Shown in pieces: positions 7,484-15,636 of a DNA stretch of 21,620 nucleotides. The stretch is taken from the NCBI GenBank assembly GCA_017430675.1, contig JAFRMM010000102.1:1-21620 (forward strand), in the 5' to 3' direction. Source of the stretch: Prevotella sp. (GTDB lineage: Bacteria; Bacteroidota; Bacteroidia; Bacteroidales; Bacteroidaceae). Position numbers and translations under genes: made by a program. Position 1 is the stretch's first letter; every line of letters starts with the position of its first letter. The notes under the pieces are model-generated. The model was not told the origin of the DNA. It saw nothing but the letters and a program-made list of their open reading frames with translations, and ran no database searches.

Positions 7484-7513
7484 CAAAATTACTCATTTTA
7501 AGCGAACTACCAA
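7484..7513 (-). promoter_or_regulatory. Promoter of the coiled-coil/TolC/HlyD/ABC-2 operon
   Basis: On the minus strand, TTG (7513-7511) and TAATTTTG (7491-7484) are separated by 19 bp, a full match to the Bacteroidetes -33/-7 pattern. The predicted transcription start is near 7477, 20 nt ahead of ATG 7457. Confidence 0.75.
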
Positions 7514-7686
7514 AAATTTTATGGATTTCTGCATCCTATCCTGTTCTTTTTTAAGATTATTACCGAAAAATAGAACAATTTAAGTATAAGCCTTTTGGTT
7601 TTCAGGAGATTCGTCTGAAAAGAGTTTTGGAGCGTCCATCATCTGTAATAGATATGCGATATTTCCCTTTAGAGCGACACCCCATC

Positions 7687-7750
7687 AATTTGACAGTTGT
7701 CAAACAAACGTCTGACAGTTGTCAAACGATCGTTTGACAACTGTCAAATT
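7687..7750. repeat. Three operator-like dyads at 22-bp intervals, two forming a 34-bp perfect palindrome
   Basis: The dyad TTTGACA-N2-TGTCAAA occurs at 7689-7704, 7711-7726 (first half TCTGACA) and 7733-7748. Centres at 7696.5, 7718.5 and 7740.5 are exactly 22 bp apart, near two helical turns. Copy 3 is in reverse orientation (AC instead of GT in the centre), so copies 2 and 3 form a perfect 34-bp palindrome (7713-7746). The array lies 175 bp upstream of the cyd promoter -33 element and about 175 bp upstream of the efflux promoter on the other side. Confidence 0.8.
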
Positions 7751-7848
7751 GCCATCCAATAGCCTCCGAGGAATGAGGATCAGGCTCCAAGGAATACGTT
7801 TTAACTGTTCAATAATAATCCGGTTTGCTCTTTACAACGGATATGCTT

Positions 7849-7900
7849 ACTTTCATAGGGTTGTCTGACTCCCCCAATGCAAAAAACAACCCTCGAAAGT
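7849..7900. repeat. Long hairpin upstream of the cyd promoter
   Basis: ACTTTC-AT-AGGGTTGT (7849-7864) is complementary to ACAACCCT-C-GAAAGT (7886-7900), 14 bp paired with a small internal asymmetry and a 21-nt loop. It ends 19 bp before the -33 TTG of the cyd promoter. It could be a terminator-like insulator, an operator, or part of a repeat element. Confidence 0.6.
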
Positions 7901-7919
7901 AAAATATCTCTCGAAATAA

Positions 7920-7950
7920 TTGGAAGTTTAAGGAAAAGTGCGTATATTTG
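7920..7950 (+). promoter_or_regulatory. Promoter of the DUF4492-cydAB operon
   Basis: TTG (7920-7922) and TATATTTG (7943-7950) are 20 bp apart, a full match to the Bacteroidetes promoter pattern. Transcription would start near 7957, just ahead of ATG 7959 and ATG 7971. Confidence 0.8.
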
Positions 7951-7970
7951 CAGAATCAATGACTACGCCT

Positions 7971-8189
7971 ATGAACAAAAACGGGTTTCTCTATAGGGCC
8001 TTTGACCTTTATTACGACGGCTTCAGGCACATGCGTCTGGGCAAGACGCTGTGGGCGATCATCCTGATCAAACTGTTCATTATCTTCGTGGTACTGAAGA
8101 TTTTTTTCTTCCCCAACTTCCTCAAGCAGCACGCCAATGGTGATGAGGCAGGATTCGTGGCGACAGAACTGACAGACAGAGCAAAATAA
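7971..8189 (+). CDS. DUF4492 small membrane protein associated with cytochrome bd
   Basis: The protein has 72 residues from ATG 7971 (MNKNGFLYRAFDLYYDGFRHM). ATG 7959 is an alternative that would leave a 2-nt leader; GTG 7938 lies inside the promoter and is rejected. It matches the DUF4492 pattern: FDLYYDGFRxMxLGKTLWxIIxIKLFIIFxVLKxFFFPNFL, with one membrane segment at about 27-48. In Bacteroidetes this gene commonly precedes cydA, as here (18-bp gap). A structural or assembly role as a small bd-oxidase subunit, comparable in size and position to CydX, is a reasonable inference from context and not shown by the sequence. Confidence 0.85.
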   Translation: MNKNGFLYRAFDLYYDGFRHMRLGKTLWAIILIKLFIIFVVLKIFFFPNFLKQHANGDEAGFVATELTDRAK

Positions 8190-8207
8190 CTTAAAACCAA
8201 ATAATTT

Positions 8208-9842
8208 ATGTTCAACAACCTATTCTTAGACATTGATGCCGGGACCATCGACTGGTCGAGAGCGCAGTTCGCCCTCACGGCAATCTACCACTGGCTCTTC
8301 GTGCCCCTGACGCTGGGATTAGCGGTTATCATGGGCATCGTCGAGACCAAGTTCTATCGCACGAAGGATCCCTTCTGGCGCGACGCTGCCAAATTCTGGC
8401 AGAAACTCTTCGGTGTGAACTTCGCCATGGGCGTCGCCACGGGTATCATCCTCGAGTTCGAATTCGGCACCAACTGGAGCAACTACTCCTGGTTCGTGGG
8501 CGACATCTTCGGAGCCCCCTTGGCTGTGGAGGGTATTGTGGCCTTCTTCATGGAATCGACCTTCGTGGCCGTGATGTACTTCGGCTGGAAGAAGGTATCG
8601 CCAGGCTTCCACCTCGCCTCCACATGGCTCACAGGCTTAGGCGCGACGATCTCTGCCTGGTGGATCCTCGTGGCCAATGCCTGGATGCAGTATCCCGTGG
8701 GCTGTGAGTTCAATCCTGACACCATGCGCAACGAGATGGTATCGTTCGCAGAGGTGGCCCTCTCGCCCTTCGCCGTCTCGAAGTTCTGCCACACCGTCAC
8801 CTCTGCCTGGATCATCGGCGCCGTGTTCTGCGTGGCCGTCTGCTCCTGGTATCTGCTGAAGAAGCGCGAGACGAAACTCGCCACGGAGAGTATGAAGATC
8901 GGCGTAACGGTAGGTCTCGTGGCCTCACTGCTCGCTGCCATCACTGGCCATAAGTCAGGTATGGACGTGGCTGAGGTGCAGCCGATGAAACTCGCCGCCA
9001 TGGAGGCGCTCTATAACGGTGGTGTGGATCAGGGTCTGACAGCCGTGGCGCTGGTGAATCCCTTCGCCCAGCCCGACTACACCAACGAGGAGTCGGCCCC
9101 GCTGAAACTCGAGATGCCCTATGCCCTCTCGGTGATGGCGACAAACGATCCTCACGGCTTCGTGCCTGGCGTGAATGACATTCTGAACGGCTACACCACG
9201 CCTGACGGCAAGGTGGAGCCCTCTGCTGACGAGAAGATCGAGCGAGGCAAAATGGCCATTGCCGCCCTCGCCAACTATCGTACTGCCAAGAAGGCTGGCA
9301 ACGAGCAGACGGCTGCTGCGGAACTGACGACGCTGAAGGACAATATGCAGTATTTCGGTTACGGATATATTCGTGACAAGTCGGAACTCGTGCCCTTCAT
9401 CCCCGTGAACTTCTGGTCGTTCCGCATCATGGTGGGAGCAGGTTGTCTGTTCATCCTGTTCTTCGGCGGACTGTTCCTGCTGGCCTACGACATCCCGTTC
9501 CTCTCCATCGTGACACGCAGACTGTTGGCTGCCTTCGGCATCATCCCAGAGACGGCCTCCGACGAGAAGCGTCTCACAGGTCTGCCCGCCTGGCACTACT
9601 GGCTCGCCATCATTCTCGTGCCAGTGGCCTACATCGCCTCTGAGTGCGGCTGGCTCGTGGCAGAATTCGGCCGTCAGCCCTGGACCATCCAGGACATGCT
9701 CCCCACGTGGGCAGCCGTCAGCGACCTCCAGTCGTCGAGCGTGATGATCACCTTCTTCCTGTTCCTCATCCTCTTCACCACCATGCTGGCCGTTGAGATC
9801 AGCATCTTACTCAAACAAATCAAGAAAGGACCCGAATTATGA
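8208..9842 (+). CDS. cydA: Cytochrome bd quinol oxidase subunit I
   Basis: The 544-residue subunit carries the haems and the quinol site of the bd oxidase, which reduces O2 to water at high affinity in the inner membrane. Expected haem ligands are present by motif: His28 (AIYHWLFVPLTLG; His19 in E. coli), His195 (KFCHTVTSAW; His186) and Met408 (WSFRIMVG; Met393). Glu108 and Glu116 (AVEGIVAFFMESTF) match the conserved glutamates of the proton/haem region. Lys261 and Glu266 (QPMKLAAMEA) match the quinol-binding pair in the Q loop, and GRQPW is at 488-492. The region 285-395 is a Bacteroidetes-type periplasmic loop. The gene overlaps cydB by 4 bp (ATGA). The context fits oxygen scavenging or nanaerobic respiration in a gut or oral anaerobe. 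Confidence 0.98.
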   Translation: MFNNLFLDIDAGTIDWSRAQFALTAIYHWLFVPLTLGLAVIMGIVETKFYRTKDPFWRDAAKFWQKLFGVNFAMGVATGIILEFEFGTNWSNYSWFVGDIFGAPLAVEGIVAFFMESTFVAVMYFGWKKVSPGFHLASTWLTGLGATISAWWILVANAWMQYPVGCEFNPDTMRNEMVSFAEVALSPFAVSKFCHTVTSAWIIGAVFCVAVCSWYLLKKRETKLATESMKIGVTVGLVASLLAAITGHKSGMDVAEVQPMKLAAMEALYNGGVDQGLTAVALVNPFAQPDYTNEESAPLKLEMPYALSVMATNDPHGFVPGVNDILNGYTTPDGKVEPSADEKIERGKMAIAALANYRTAKKAGNEQTAAAELTTLKDNMQYFGYGYIRDKSELVPFIPVNFWSFRIMVGAGCLFILFFGGLFLLAYDIPFLSIVTRRLLAAFGIIPETASDEKRLTGLPAWHYWLAIILVPVAYIASECGWLVAEFGRQPWTIQDMLPTWAAVSDLQSSSVMITFFLFLILFTTMLAVEISILLKQIKKGPEL

Positions 9843-10984
9843 CATACGAATTTTTGCAGCATTACTGGTGCTTTATCGTGGCACTGTTAGGTGCTCTGTT
9901 AGTGTTCCTGCTCTTCGTGCAGGGAGCCAACTCCGTGGCCAGTAGCCTCGGCCAGACGGAAGAGGGCAAGCGACTGGTATATAACTCGACAGGCCGCAAG
10001 TGGGAGTTCACCTTCACCACCCTCGTCACCTTCGGCGGTGCCTTCTTCGCCTCCTATCCGCTGTTCTACTCGACGAGTTTCGGAGGGGCCTACTGGCTCT
10101 GGATGATCATCCTCTTCACGTTCGTGCTCCAGGCCGTCAGTTACGAGTTCCAGAACAAGATCGGCAACATCCTCGGCCCCAAGACCTTCCAGTTCTTCCT
10201 GACGCTGAACGGCATCGTGGGTCCGCTGCTCTTAGGCGGTGCCGTGGCCACGTTCTTTGAGGGTTCGAACTTCATCGTCGAAAAGAACAACCTGATTGAT
10301 GCCACGGCCCTCACCCCCGTCATCTCGCACTGGGCGAATGCCTCCCACGGCCTCGACGCCCTGCTGAACCCCTGGGTACTCATCTTCGGCTTCGCCGTGG
10401 TGTTCCTGGCCCGTGTGCTGGGCATCCTCTATGTGATGAACAATGTGAACGATGAGGATATCCGCTCTCGTGGTTCCGCGCGTCTGATAGGTGCTGCCGT
10501 ACCTTTCCTGGTATTGTTCGTGGCCTATCTCGTGCACCTGCTGCTGAAGGAGGGTTTTGCCTACAACGACGAGGGTGTCATCTACATGGAGCCCTACAAG
10601 TACTTCAACAACTTCATCGAGATGTGGTACCTGCTCGTGATATTATTAATAGGTGTGGTGCTGGTGCTCTATGGCATTGGCAAGACCATCTTCTCGAAAG
10701 GATACATCGGCGGCATCTGGCCCGCTGGCATCGGAACGGTACTCACCGTACTCGCCCTGCTGCTCTGCAGCGCCTGGAACCATACGGCCTACTACCCCTC
10801 GACAGCCGACCTGCAGTCATCGCTGACGATGGCCAACTCCTGTTCGAGTGAGTTCACGCTGACCACGATGTTCTATGTATCACTGCTCGTGCCCTTCGTG
10901 CTGGCCTACATCATCTACTGCTGGCGCGCCATCGACGCAAAGAAACTCGACAAGGAAGAGATCAAGACAGACCACGCCTATTAG
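9839..10984 (+). CDS. cydB: Cytochrome bd quinol oxidase subunit II
   Basis: The 381-residue multi-span membrane protein is the structural partner of CydA. It starts MTYEFLQHYWCFIVALLGALLVFLLFVQGANS, where the usual proteobacterial D-G-F-D-x-G motif is replaced by VQGANS, in keeping with the divergent Bacteroidetes CydB group as I know it. Later features include TLNGIVGPLLLGGAVATFFEGSNF and ARVLGILYVMNNVNDEDI. Its start overlaps the cydA stop by 4 bp. Its last 23 bp overlap the 3' end of the RND permease gene on the other strand (10962-10984), leaving no room for a terminator between them. It is the last gene of the cyd operon in this window; no cydDC is present nearby. Confidence 0.97.
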   Translation: MTYEFLQHYWCFIVALLGALLVFLLFVQGANSVASSLGQTEEGKRLVYNSTGRKWEFTFTTLVTFGGAFFASYPLFYSTSFGGAYWLWMIILFTFVLQAVSYEFQNKIGNILGPKTFQFFLTLNGIVGPLLLGGAVATFFEGSNFIVEKNNLIDATALTPVISHWANASHGLDALLNPWVLIFGFAVVFLARVLGILYVMNNVNDEDIRSRGSARLIGAAVPFLVLFVAYLVHLLLKEGFAYNDEGVIYMEPYKYFNNFIEMWYLLVILLIGVVLVLYGIGKTIFSKGYIGGIWPAGIGTVLTVLALLLCSAWNHTAYYPSTADLQSSLTMANSCSSEFTLTTMFYVSLLVPFVLAYIIYCWRAIDAKKLDKEEIKTDHAY

Positions 10985-13900
10985 TCTTCTTAGGCATGAC
11001 ACGTTCCTCGATGCTCTGGAAGATGGTAAAGAGCACGGGGACGATAAACAACAAGGCAATGGTGCCAATGAGCATACCGCCGATTGCTCCCACGCCGAGC
11101 GAGCGGTTGCCATTGGCACCAACGCCTGTAGCAAGGGCTAATGGCAACAGACCGAACACCATCGTCATCGACGTCATGAGGATGGGGCGCAGTCGTACAC
11201 TGGCGGCATCGAGGGCTGCCTCCACGATACCCATGCCCTGACGTCTGCGTGTGGAAGCATACTCCGTCAGCAGGATGGCCGTCTTCGACAGCAATCCAAT
11301 CAGCATGATCAGTCCCGTCTGCATGTAGATATTGTTCTCCAATCCCCACAAGTGGGCGAAGATGAATGATCCCAGCAGTCCGAAGGGTACGCTCAGGATC
11401 ACGGCCAAGGGGATGAAGAGGCTCTCGTAGAGGGCGCAGAGTATCAGATAGATAAAGACGATACAGATGACGAAGACCAGGGCCGTGGTGTTCTGTGCAG
11501 AAGCCTCCTCACGCGACATGCCACCAAACTCATAACCGTAACCTTCTGGCAACACCTCGGCAGCCGTCTCACGGATGGCCTCGATGGCCTGACCACTGCT
11601 ATAGCCGTCTGCAGCAGTGCCGCCTACCTGAATCGACGGGAAGAGGTTAAAGCGCGAGAGGGTCTCTGAGCCGTAGATACGAGTGAGTTTCACGTATTGT
11701 CCGATGGGCGACATCTCCCCACTGTTCGTTTTGACAAAGATATTATTCAGCGACTCCGTGTCCAGACGATACTCTGGCGAAGCCTGTACCATCACACGGT
11801 AGAGTTTGGTGAAGCGCACGAAGTTGGAGGCATACGAGCCACCGATATAGCCACTGAGGGCTGAGAGCACATCACTGGGCGACACCCCACGGCGCTTACA
11901 GAGGGCGGCATCCACCTCAAGGCGATACTGCGGATACTTCAGCGAGAAGTTCGTGAAGGCACGACTGATCTCTGGCCGTTGGTTCAGGGCCGCGATGAGA
12001 CGGTTGGTATAGTCGAACAACTCGTCGATGGTACCACCATGCTTATCCTGGATATGGAGTTCGAAGCCGTTGATTCGTCCAAAGCCTGGCAACATATTCT
12101 GCGTGTTCACCTGGATCTTGGCATTGGCGATGTCAGCCGTACGACGGTAGATCTCATCGACGATGCTCTGCACATCGTCGCCCTTGCCCTTGCGCTCGCC
12201 CCACTTCTTCAGTTTCAGCGTGAAGTTACCGTTCGACGACGACTGTTCGAAGTTATTGCTGTTGCCAGCGATGAGCGAATAGATGCGCAACTGTGGCAGA
12301 TCCTCGATACGCTCCTCCACCTCTTTTAATATATGGTAGGTCTGTTGCAGACTGCTGCCTGGCGAGGCCTGTACATTGATAAAGACGGTACCCATGTCCT
12401 CGTTGGGCACCAGACCGGTCTTCGTGGTCCGCATCATCCAGCCCAAGCCGACAATCGCCACTACCACAAGGGCGACAGCCAGCCAGCGACGAGGCACCAC
12501 ATTGGTCACTGCCCCCTTGTAGCGATTGAGGAGGGCATCAAAGCCAGTATTGAAGCGCGCCTTGAAACCTTTTCCGCCTTCCCTTTCCTGAGGTTTCATG
12601 ATCAGGGCACAGAGGGCTGGTGAGAGCGTGAGGGCATTGAAGAGCGAGATACCCACGGCGATAGCCATCGTCAGACCAAACTGCGTATAGAACGTGCCAG
12701 TTACACCACCGATAAAGCAGACAGGCACAAAGACAGCCATAAACACCAACGTCGTGGTGACCAGTGCCGACGTGATGCCATGCATGGCCTCGATAGTGGC
12801 CTGATAAGTGGTCTCGCTGCTATTATCGAGTTTCGCCTGTACCGCTTCGACCACGACGATGGCATCATCCACCACCGTACCGATCACCAGCACTAAGGCG
12901 AAGAGCGTCAGCATGTTAAGCGAGAAGCCGATGGCATAGATGACAGCCAACGTGGCGATGAGCGACACCATGATCGCCACAGCAGGGATGATGGTGGCGC
13001 GCCAACTCTGCAGGAAGAGCCACACCACGAAAATCACCAGTAACAGGGCTTCGAACAGCGTCTCCAGCACACTGGCGATAGAGGCGTCGAGGAAGTCCTT
13101 TTTGCTTTCCAAGTCCTCGATCTTAATGCCTGGTGGCAACGATCTTCGTATCTCCTCTACCTCACGATCTATCTGCTTGATAATCTCATTGGCATTAGAG
13201 CCCGCCACCTGGTTGATGGAGATATTCACGCCAGGACGACCATTGGTCTCACCAATGATATTATAGTTCTGCGAGCCGAGTTCCACTTTGGCGATATCAC
13301 CAATGCGCAGCACATCACCATCAGGCAACGAACGGATGACGAGGTTCTCGTAGCCCTGTTCGTCTTCATAGCGGCCACGGTATTTCAGCACATACTGGAA
13401 CGTGTTCTGACTCTCGGCACCCAACGTACCTGTAGCCACCTCGACGTTCTGTTCATTCAGCACCTGCGTGATGTCACTGGGTGTCAGTCCATAACGCGCC
13501 ATCTTCAGCGGATCGAGCCAGATGCGCATGGAGTAGTCGGCACCCATCACATTCACCTCGCCCACACCAGGGATACGGCTCAGGCGCGGTTCGATATTGA
13601 TCTTCGTATAGTTGGCGAGGAACGCACGATCGAAGGTACTGTCAGGACTATAGACGGCAATTTGCTTGATGTTCGACGTCTGGCGCTTGCGCACGGTCAA
13701 TCCGCTCTTCACCACGTCGCTGGGCAGACGGCCCTGCACGGTGGCGGCACGGTTCTGCACGTTCACCATCGCCATATCGGGATCAGTGCCCTGACGGAAG
13801 AAGATACCGATAGAGGCCGTACCGTTGTTCGAGGCCGACGAGGTCATATACATCATGCCCTCCACACCGTTGATGGCTTCTTCGAGAGGCACCACCACAC

Positions 13901-14081
13901 TCTTCTGCACCGTCTCGGCATTGGCACCCGTATAACTGGCCATGATACGCACGGTAGGAGGCGCTATCTCTGGAAACTGCTCAAGCGCGAGTTGACTCAG
14001 TCCGATGATGCCCACAAGCACCATCAGCACCGAGATCACTCCTGACAGAATCGGCCTGTCTATAAATGTCCGTACGTTCAT
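10962..14081 (-). CDS. RND multidrug efflux permease, HAE1 (AcrB/MexB) family
   Basis: At 1039 residues it has the full family length. It opens with MNVRTFIDRPILSGVISVLMVLVGIIGL (first membrane helix). The proton-relay aspartates are Asp405-Asp406 in helix 4 (GTVVDDAIVVVEAV) and the partner lysine is Lys933 in helix 10 (GLLSKTAILLTEYAS). The porter-domain start QFPEIAPPTVRIMASYTGANAETV and the segment GGVTGTFYTQFGLTMAIAVGISLFNALTLSPAL are canonical. It is a proton-driven trimer that exports drugs or amphiphiles through an adaptor and outer membrane channel. Its start overlaps the adaptor gene by 4 bp. No outer membrane channel gene follows, because the 3' end runs into cydB, so the channel must be supplied from elsewhere, perhaps 4977-6494. 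Confidence 0.96.
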   Translation of the reverse strand: MNVRTFIDRPILSGVISVLMVLVGIIGLSQLALEQFPEIAPPTVRIMASYTGANAETVQKSVVVPLEEAINGVEGMMYMTSSASNNGTASIGIFFRQGTDPDMAMVNVQNRAATVQGRLPSDVVKSGLTVRKRQTSNIKQIAVYSPDSTFDRAFLANYTKINIEPRLSRIPGVGEVNVMGADYSMRIWLDPLKMARYGLTPSDITQVLNEQNVEVATGTLGAESQNTFQYVLKYRGRYEDEQGYENLVIRSLPDGDVLRIGDIAKVELGSQNYNIIGETNGRPGVNISINQVAGSNANEIIKQIDREVEEIRRSLPPGIKIEDLESKKDFLDASIASVLETLFEALLLVIFVVWLFLQSWRATIIPAVAIMVSLIATLAVIYAIGFSLNMLTLFALVLVIGTVVDDAIVVVEAVQAKLDNSSETTYQATIEAMHGITSALVTTTLVFMAVFVPVCFIGGVTGTFYTQFGLTMAIAVGISLFNALTLSPALCALIMKPQEREGGKGFKARFNTGFDALLNRYKGAVTNVVPRRWLAVALVVVAIVGLGWMMRTTKTGLVPNEDMGTVFINVQASPGSSLQQTYHILKEVEERIEDLPQLRIYSLIAGNSNNFEQSSSNGNFTLKLKKWGERKGKGDDVQSIVDEIYRRTADIANAKIQVNTQNMLPGFGRINGFELHIQDKHGGTIDELFDYTNRLIAALNQRPEISRAFTNFSLKYPQYRLEVDAALCKRRGVSPSDVLSALSGYIGGSYASNFVRFTKLYRVMVQASPEYRLDTESLNNIFVKTNSGEMSPIGQYVKLTRIYGSETLSRFNLFPSIQVGGTAADGYSSGQAIEAIRETAAEVLPEGYGYEFGGMSREEASAQNTTALVFVICIVFIYLILCALYESLFIPLAVILSVPFGLLGSFIFAHLWGLENNIYMQTGLIMLIGLLSKTAILLTEYASTRRRQGMGIVEAALDAASVRLRPILMTSMTMVFGLLPLALATGVGANGNRSLGVGAIGGMLIGTIALLFIVPVLFTIFQSIEERVMPKKTNRRGLS

Positions 14082-15181
14082 TTCTTTATCTCTATGCCAT
14101 CCTTCAACAATCCTGCGCCCTCGGCAATAATGACATCACCCTCATTAAGTCCCTGTTCGACAATATACTCCTTGCCGTTGTTCAGGCGGAACACCTCAAT
14201 GGGCGTGGCCTTCGTCTTGCCGTCGATGACGCGATAGACGAACACGCGGTTCTGCAGTTCGTAGGTAGCCTCCTGGGGGATGACGATGCAATTGTTACGA
14301 TGGGTGGAGACCATCACACTACCACTGCCGCCATTATGCAACAGGTGGTTCGCATTGGGGAAGGTGGCTCGCAGACTCACGGCACCCGTCGCTGCATCCA
14401 CCGTACCACTGACGGCGTTGATATGTCCCTTCTGGGGATAGGTGCTGCCGTTGCTCAGGCGCAGTTCCACCTCCGGGGCCTGCTTGATGAACTGTTCGAT
14501 GCTGCCATATTGCTGGATGAGGTCGATGGTCTGGTTCTCAGTCACGGAGAAGTAGGCATACATCTCGTGGTCGTCGGCCACCGTGACTAACGGCTCACTG
14601 ATATTACTGCTCACAAGGGCACCCACATGGTAAGGAATCATCGAGGCCGAACCACTCACAGGACTCTTCACCACCGTATAACTGAGGTTATTACGGGCGT
14701 TCAGTTCCTGTGCCTTAGCCTGAGCCAAGGCGGCCTTCGCCTCGTTCAGCGTGTTCAGCATCGTCCGCACGGTATAGTCACTCACCACCTGTTCGTTTTT
14801 CAGCGTCTGACTGCTCTCATACTCCATCTGTGCCGTCTCCAACTTGGCCTGTGCAGTAGCCACACTGGCCTTGGCCACCTCCAAAGCAGCCTGGTAGGGC
14901 ACTTGGTCGATGACAAATAAGGTTTGTCCCTTGGTCACCATCTGACCCTCGTTGATGCAGATACGAGTGATGTTGCCAGACACCTGTGGACGGATCTCCA
15001 CAATCTGACGGCCCGTCAGTCGTGCAGAGTATTCCGATGTCAGTATCTGGTCGCTACGCTGTACGGTCAGCGTCTTGTATTGGGCCTGGTCGCCACGACC
15101 TTTCTTCCCGCCTCCAGAACTACAGGCCGTCAGCAGCAGACTGGCAGAAAACAGTATCCAAATGAGTCCTTTAGTTTTCAT
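14078..15181 (-). CDS. RND efflux periplasmic adaptor lipoprotein (AcrA/MexA family)
   Basis: The protein has 367 residues. The signal peptide ends in a lipobox LLTAC with Cys20 as the lipidated residue, followed by a Ser/Gly/Lys linker. The first lipoyl half is at about 60-95 (VEIRPQVSGNITRICINEGQMVTKGQTLF). A short alpha-hairpin (about 100-165, rich in A, K, Q, E) is followed by the second lipoyl half (NLSYTVVKSPVSGSASMIPYHVGALV). The beta-barrel and membrane-proximal domain end GLNEGDVIIAEGAGLLKDGIEIKK. It links the permease encoded directly downstream (4-bp overlap) to an outer membrane channel. A -7-like box lies at 15200-15207, about 20 nt upstream of the ATG. No TetR or AraR-type repressor gene is adjacent. 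Confidence 0.93.
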   Translation of the reverse strand: MKTKGLIWILFSASLLLTACSSGGGKKGRGDQAQYKTLTVQRSDQILTSEYSARLTGRQIVEIRPQVSGNITRICINEGQMVTKGQTLFVIDQVPYQAALEVAKASVATAQAKLETAQMEYESSQTLKNEQVVSDYTVRTMLNTLNEAKAALAQAKAQELNARNNLSYTVVKSPVSGSASMIPYHVGALVSSNISEPLVTVADDHEMYAYFSVTENQTIDLIQQYGSIEQFIKQAPEVELRLSNGSTYPQKGHINAVSGTVDAATGAVSLRATFPNANHLLHNGGSGSVMVSTHRNNCIVIPQEATYELQNRVFVYRVIDGKTKATPIEVFRLNNGKEYIVEQGLNEGDVIIAEGAGLLKDGIEIKK

Positions 15182-15199
15182 ATCGTCTTGTTTTGGCTA

Positions 15200-15207
15200 C
15201 AAAGATA
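15200..15207 (-). promoter_or_regulatory. Likely -7 element for the RND operon
   Basis: TATCTTTG on the minus strand (15207-15200) matches TAnnTTTG and lies about 20 nt before ATG 15181. I find no exact TTG at the right distance upstream, so the -33 element is weak or different. Confidence 0.5.
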
Positions 15208-15288
15208 CGATTTTTCCACTAAAGACCACGATTAATATTCATAAAAAGATAAAAAAGAAGGAAACAATCTATCGAATTCCAATTTTCA

Positions 15289-15625
15289 TTTACCTTTCAG
15301 CCGATGGTTTATCGTCTGATTATCAAGCACTTCGACTGAAAGGTGTTACTTCGGACATTCTTCGGTGCTCCTGAAGACTGCTGCGTATCTAAAAGTTTGT
15401 GCCGTATGTTTTTATGGGGTTGTCCCAAGCCCTGGGACAAGAATTAAGTGGCTCCGTAGGAAAATTTGGTGGCTCCGTAGGAAAATTTGGAGCCACTTTA
15501 CTGATGAATTCTCTCGAGAATTCAATCAAGGGTAACTACTTCATATCACCCAGAGACCATCCCATTTTTGTCCTTCAGCCGAACAGACTGAATTTCAACC
15601 CATTATGTCTCGGCTGAAAGGTAAA
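15289..15625. repeat. Gene-free 337-bp segment bounded by 16-bp perfect inverted repeats
   Basis: TTTACCTTTCAGCCGA (15289-15304) is the exact reverse complement of 15610-15625. The core CTTTCAG(C)CGA also appears in inverse form at about 15333-15345 and in direct form at about 15573-15583, so each end can fold into its own hairpin. Inside are a dyad TTGTCCCA/TGGGACAA (15420-15427 with 15433-15440), a tandem duplication (15448-15489) and a dyad TGAATTCTC/GAGAATTCA (15505-15513 with 15516-15524). I see no credible coding frame and no clear target-site duplication. It could be a MITE-like element or a locally expanded intergenic repeat. Confidence 0.6.
15448..15496. repeat. Perfect 21-bp tandem duplication with inverted end
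   Basis: A 21-bp unit beginning GTGGCTCCGTAGG occurs at 15448-15468 and again at 15469-15489. It is followed by GGAGCCAC (15489-15496), the reverse complement of its first eight bases, so either copy can form a hairpin with the end. Confidence 0.9.
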
Positions 15626-15636
15626 CGAACATACTC

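Larger units (their letters stand above)
7514..7919. other. Repeat-rich divergent intergenic region without a gene
   Basis: About 400 bp between the divergent efflux and cytochrome bd operons. I see no convincing coding frame. It contains a small inverted repeat TTTTCAG/CTGAAAA (7599-7605 with 7615-7621), the dyad array at 7687-7750, an imperfect repeat CCTCCGAGGAAT then GCTCCAAGGAAT (about 7764-7795) and a long hairpin at 7849-7900. It is likely regulatory or a decayed repeat element. Confidence 0.6.

Noticed and set aside
7687..7750. Possible replication origin or iteron set
   Set aside because: No DnaA-box cluster, no AT-rich unwinding region of the usual kind and no replication gene nearby; an operator or repeat explanation is simpler.
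8955..9596. 213-codon minus-strand frame opposite cydA
   Set aside because: It is a shadow of a highly conserved gene; composition (many His, Gln, Arg) is not protein-like.
15075..15617. Small + strand frames of 99 and 72 codons in the spacer
   Set aside because: They read through repeats and the antisense end of the adaptor gene, with no similarity to any protein I know.
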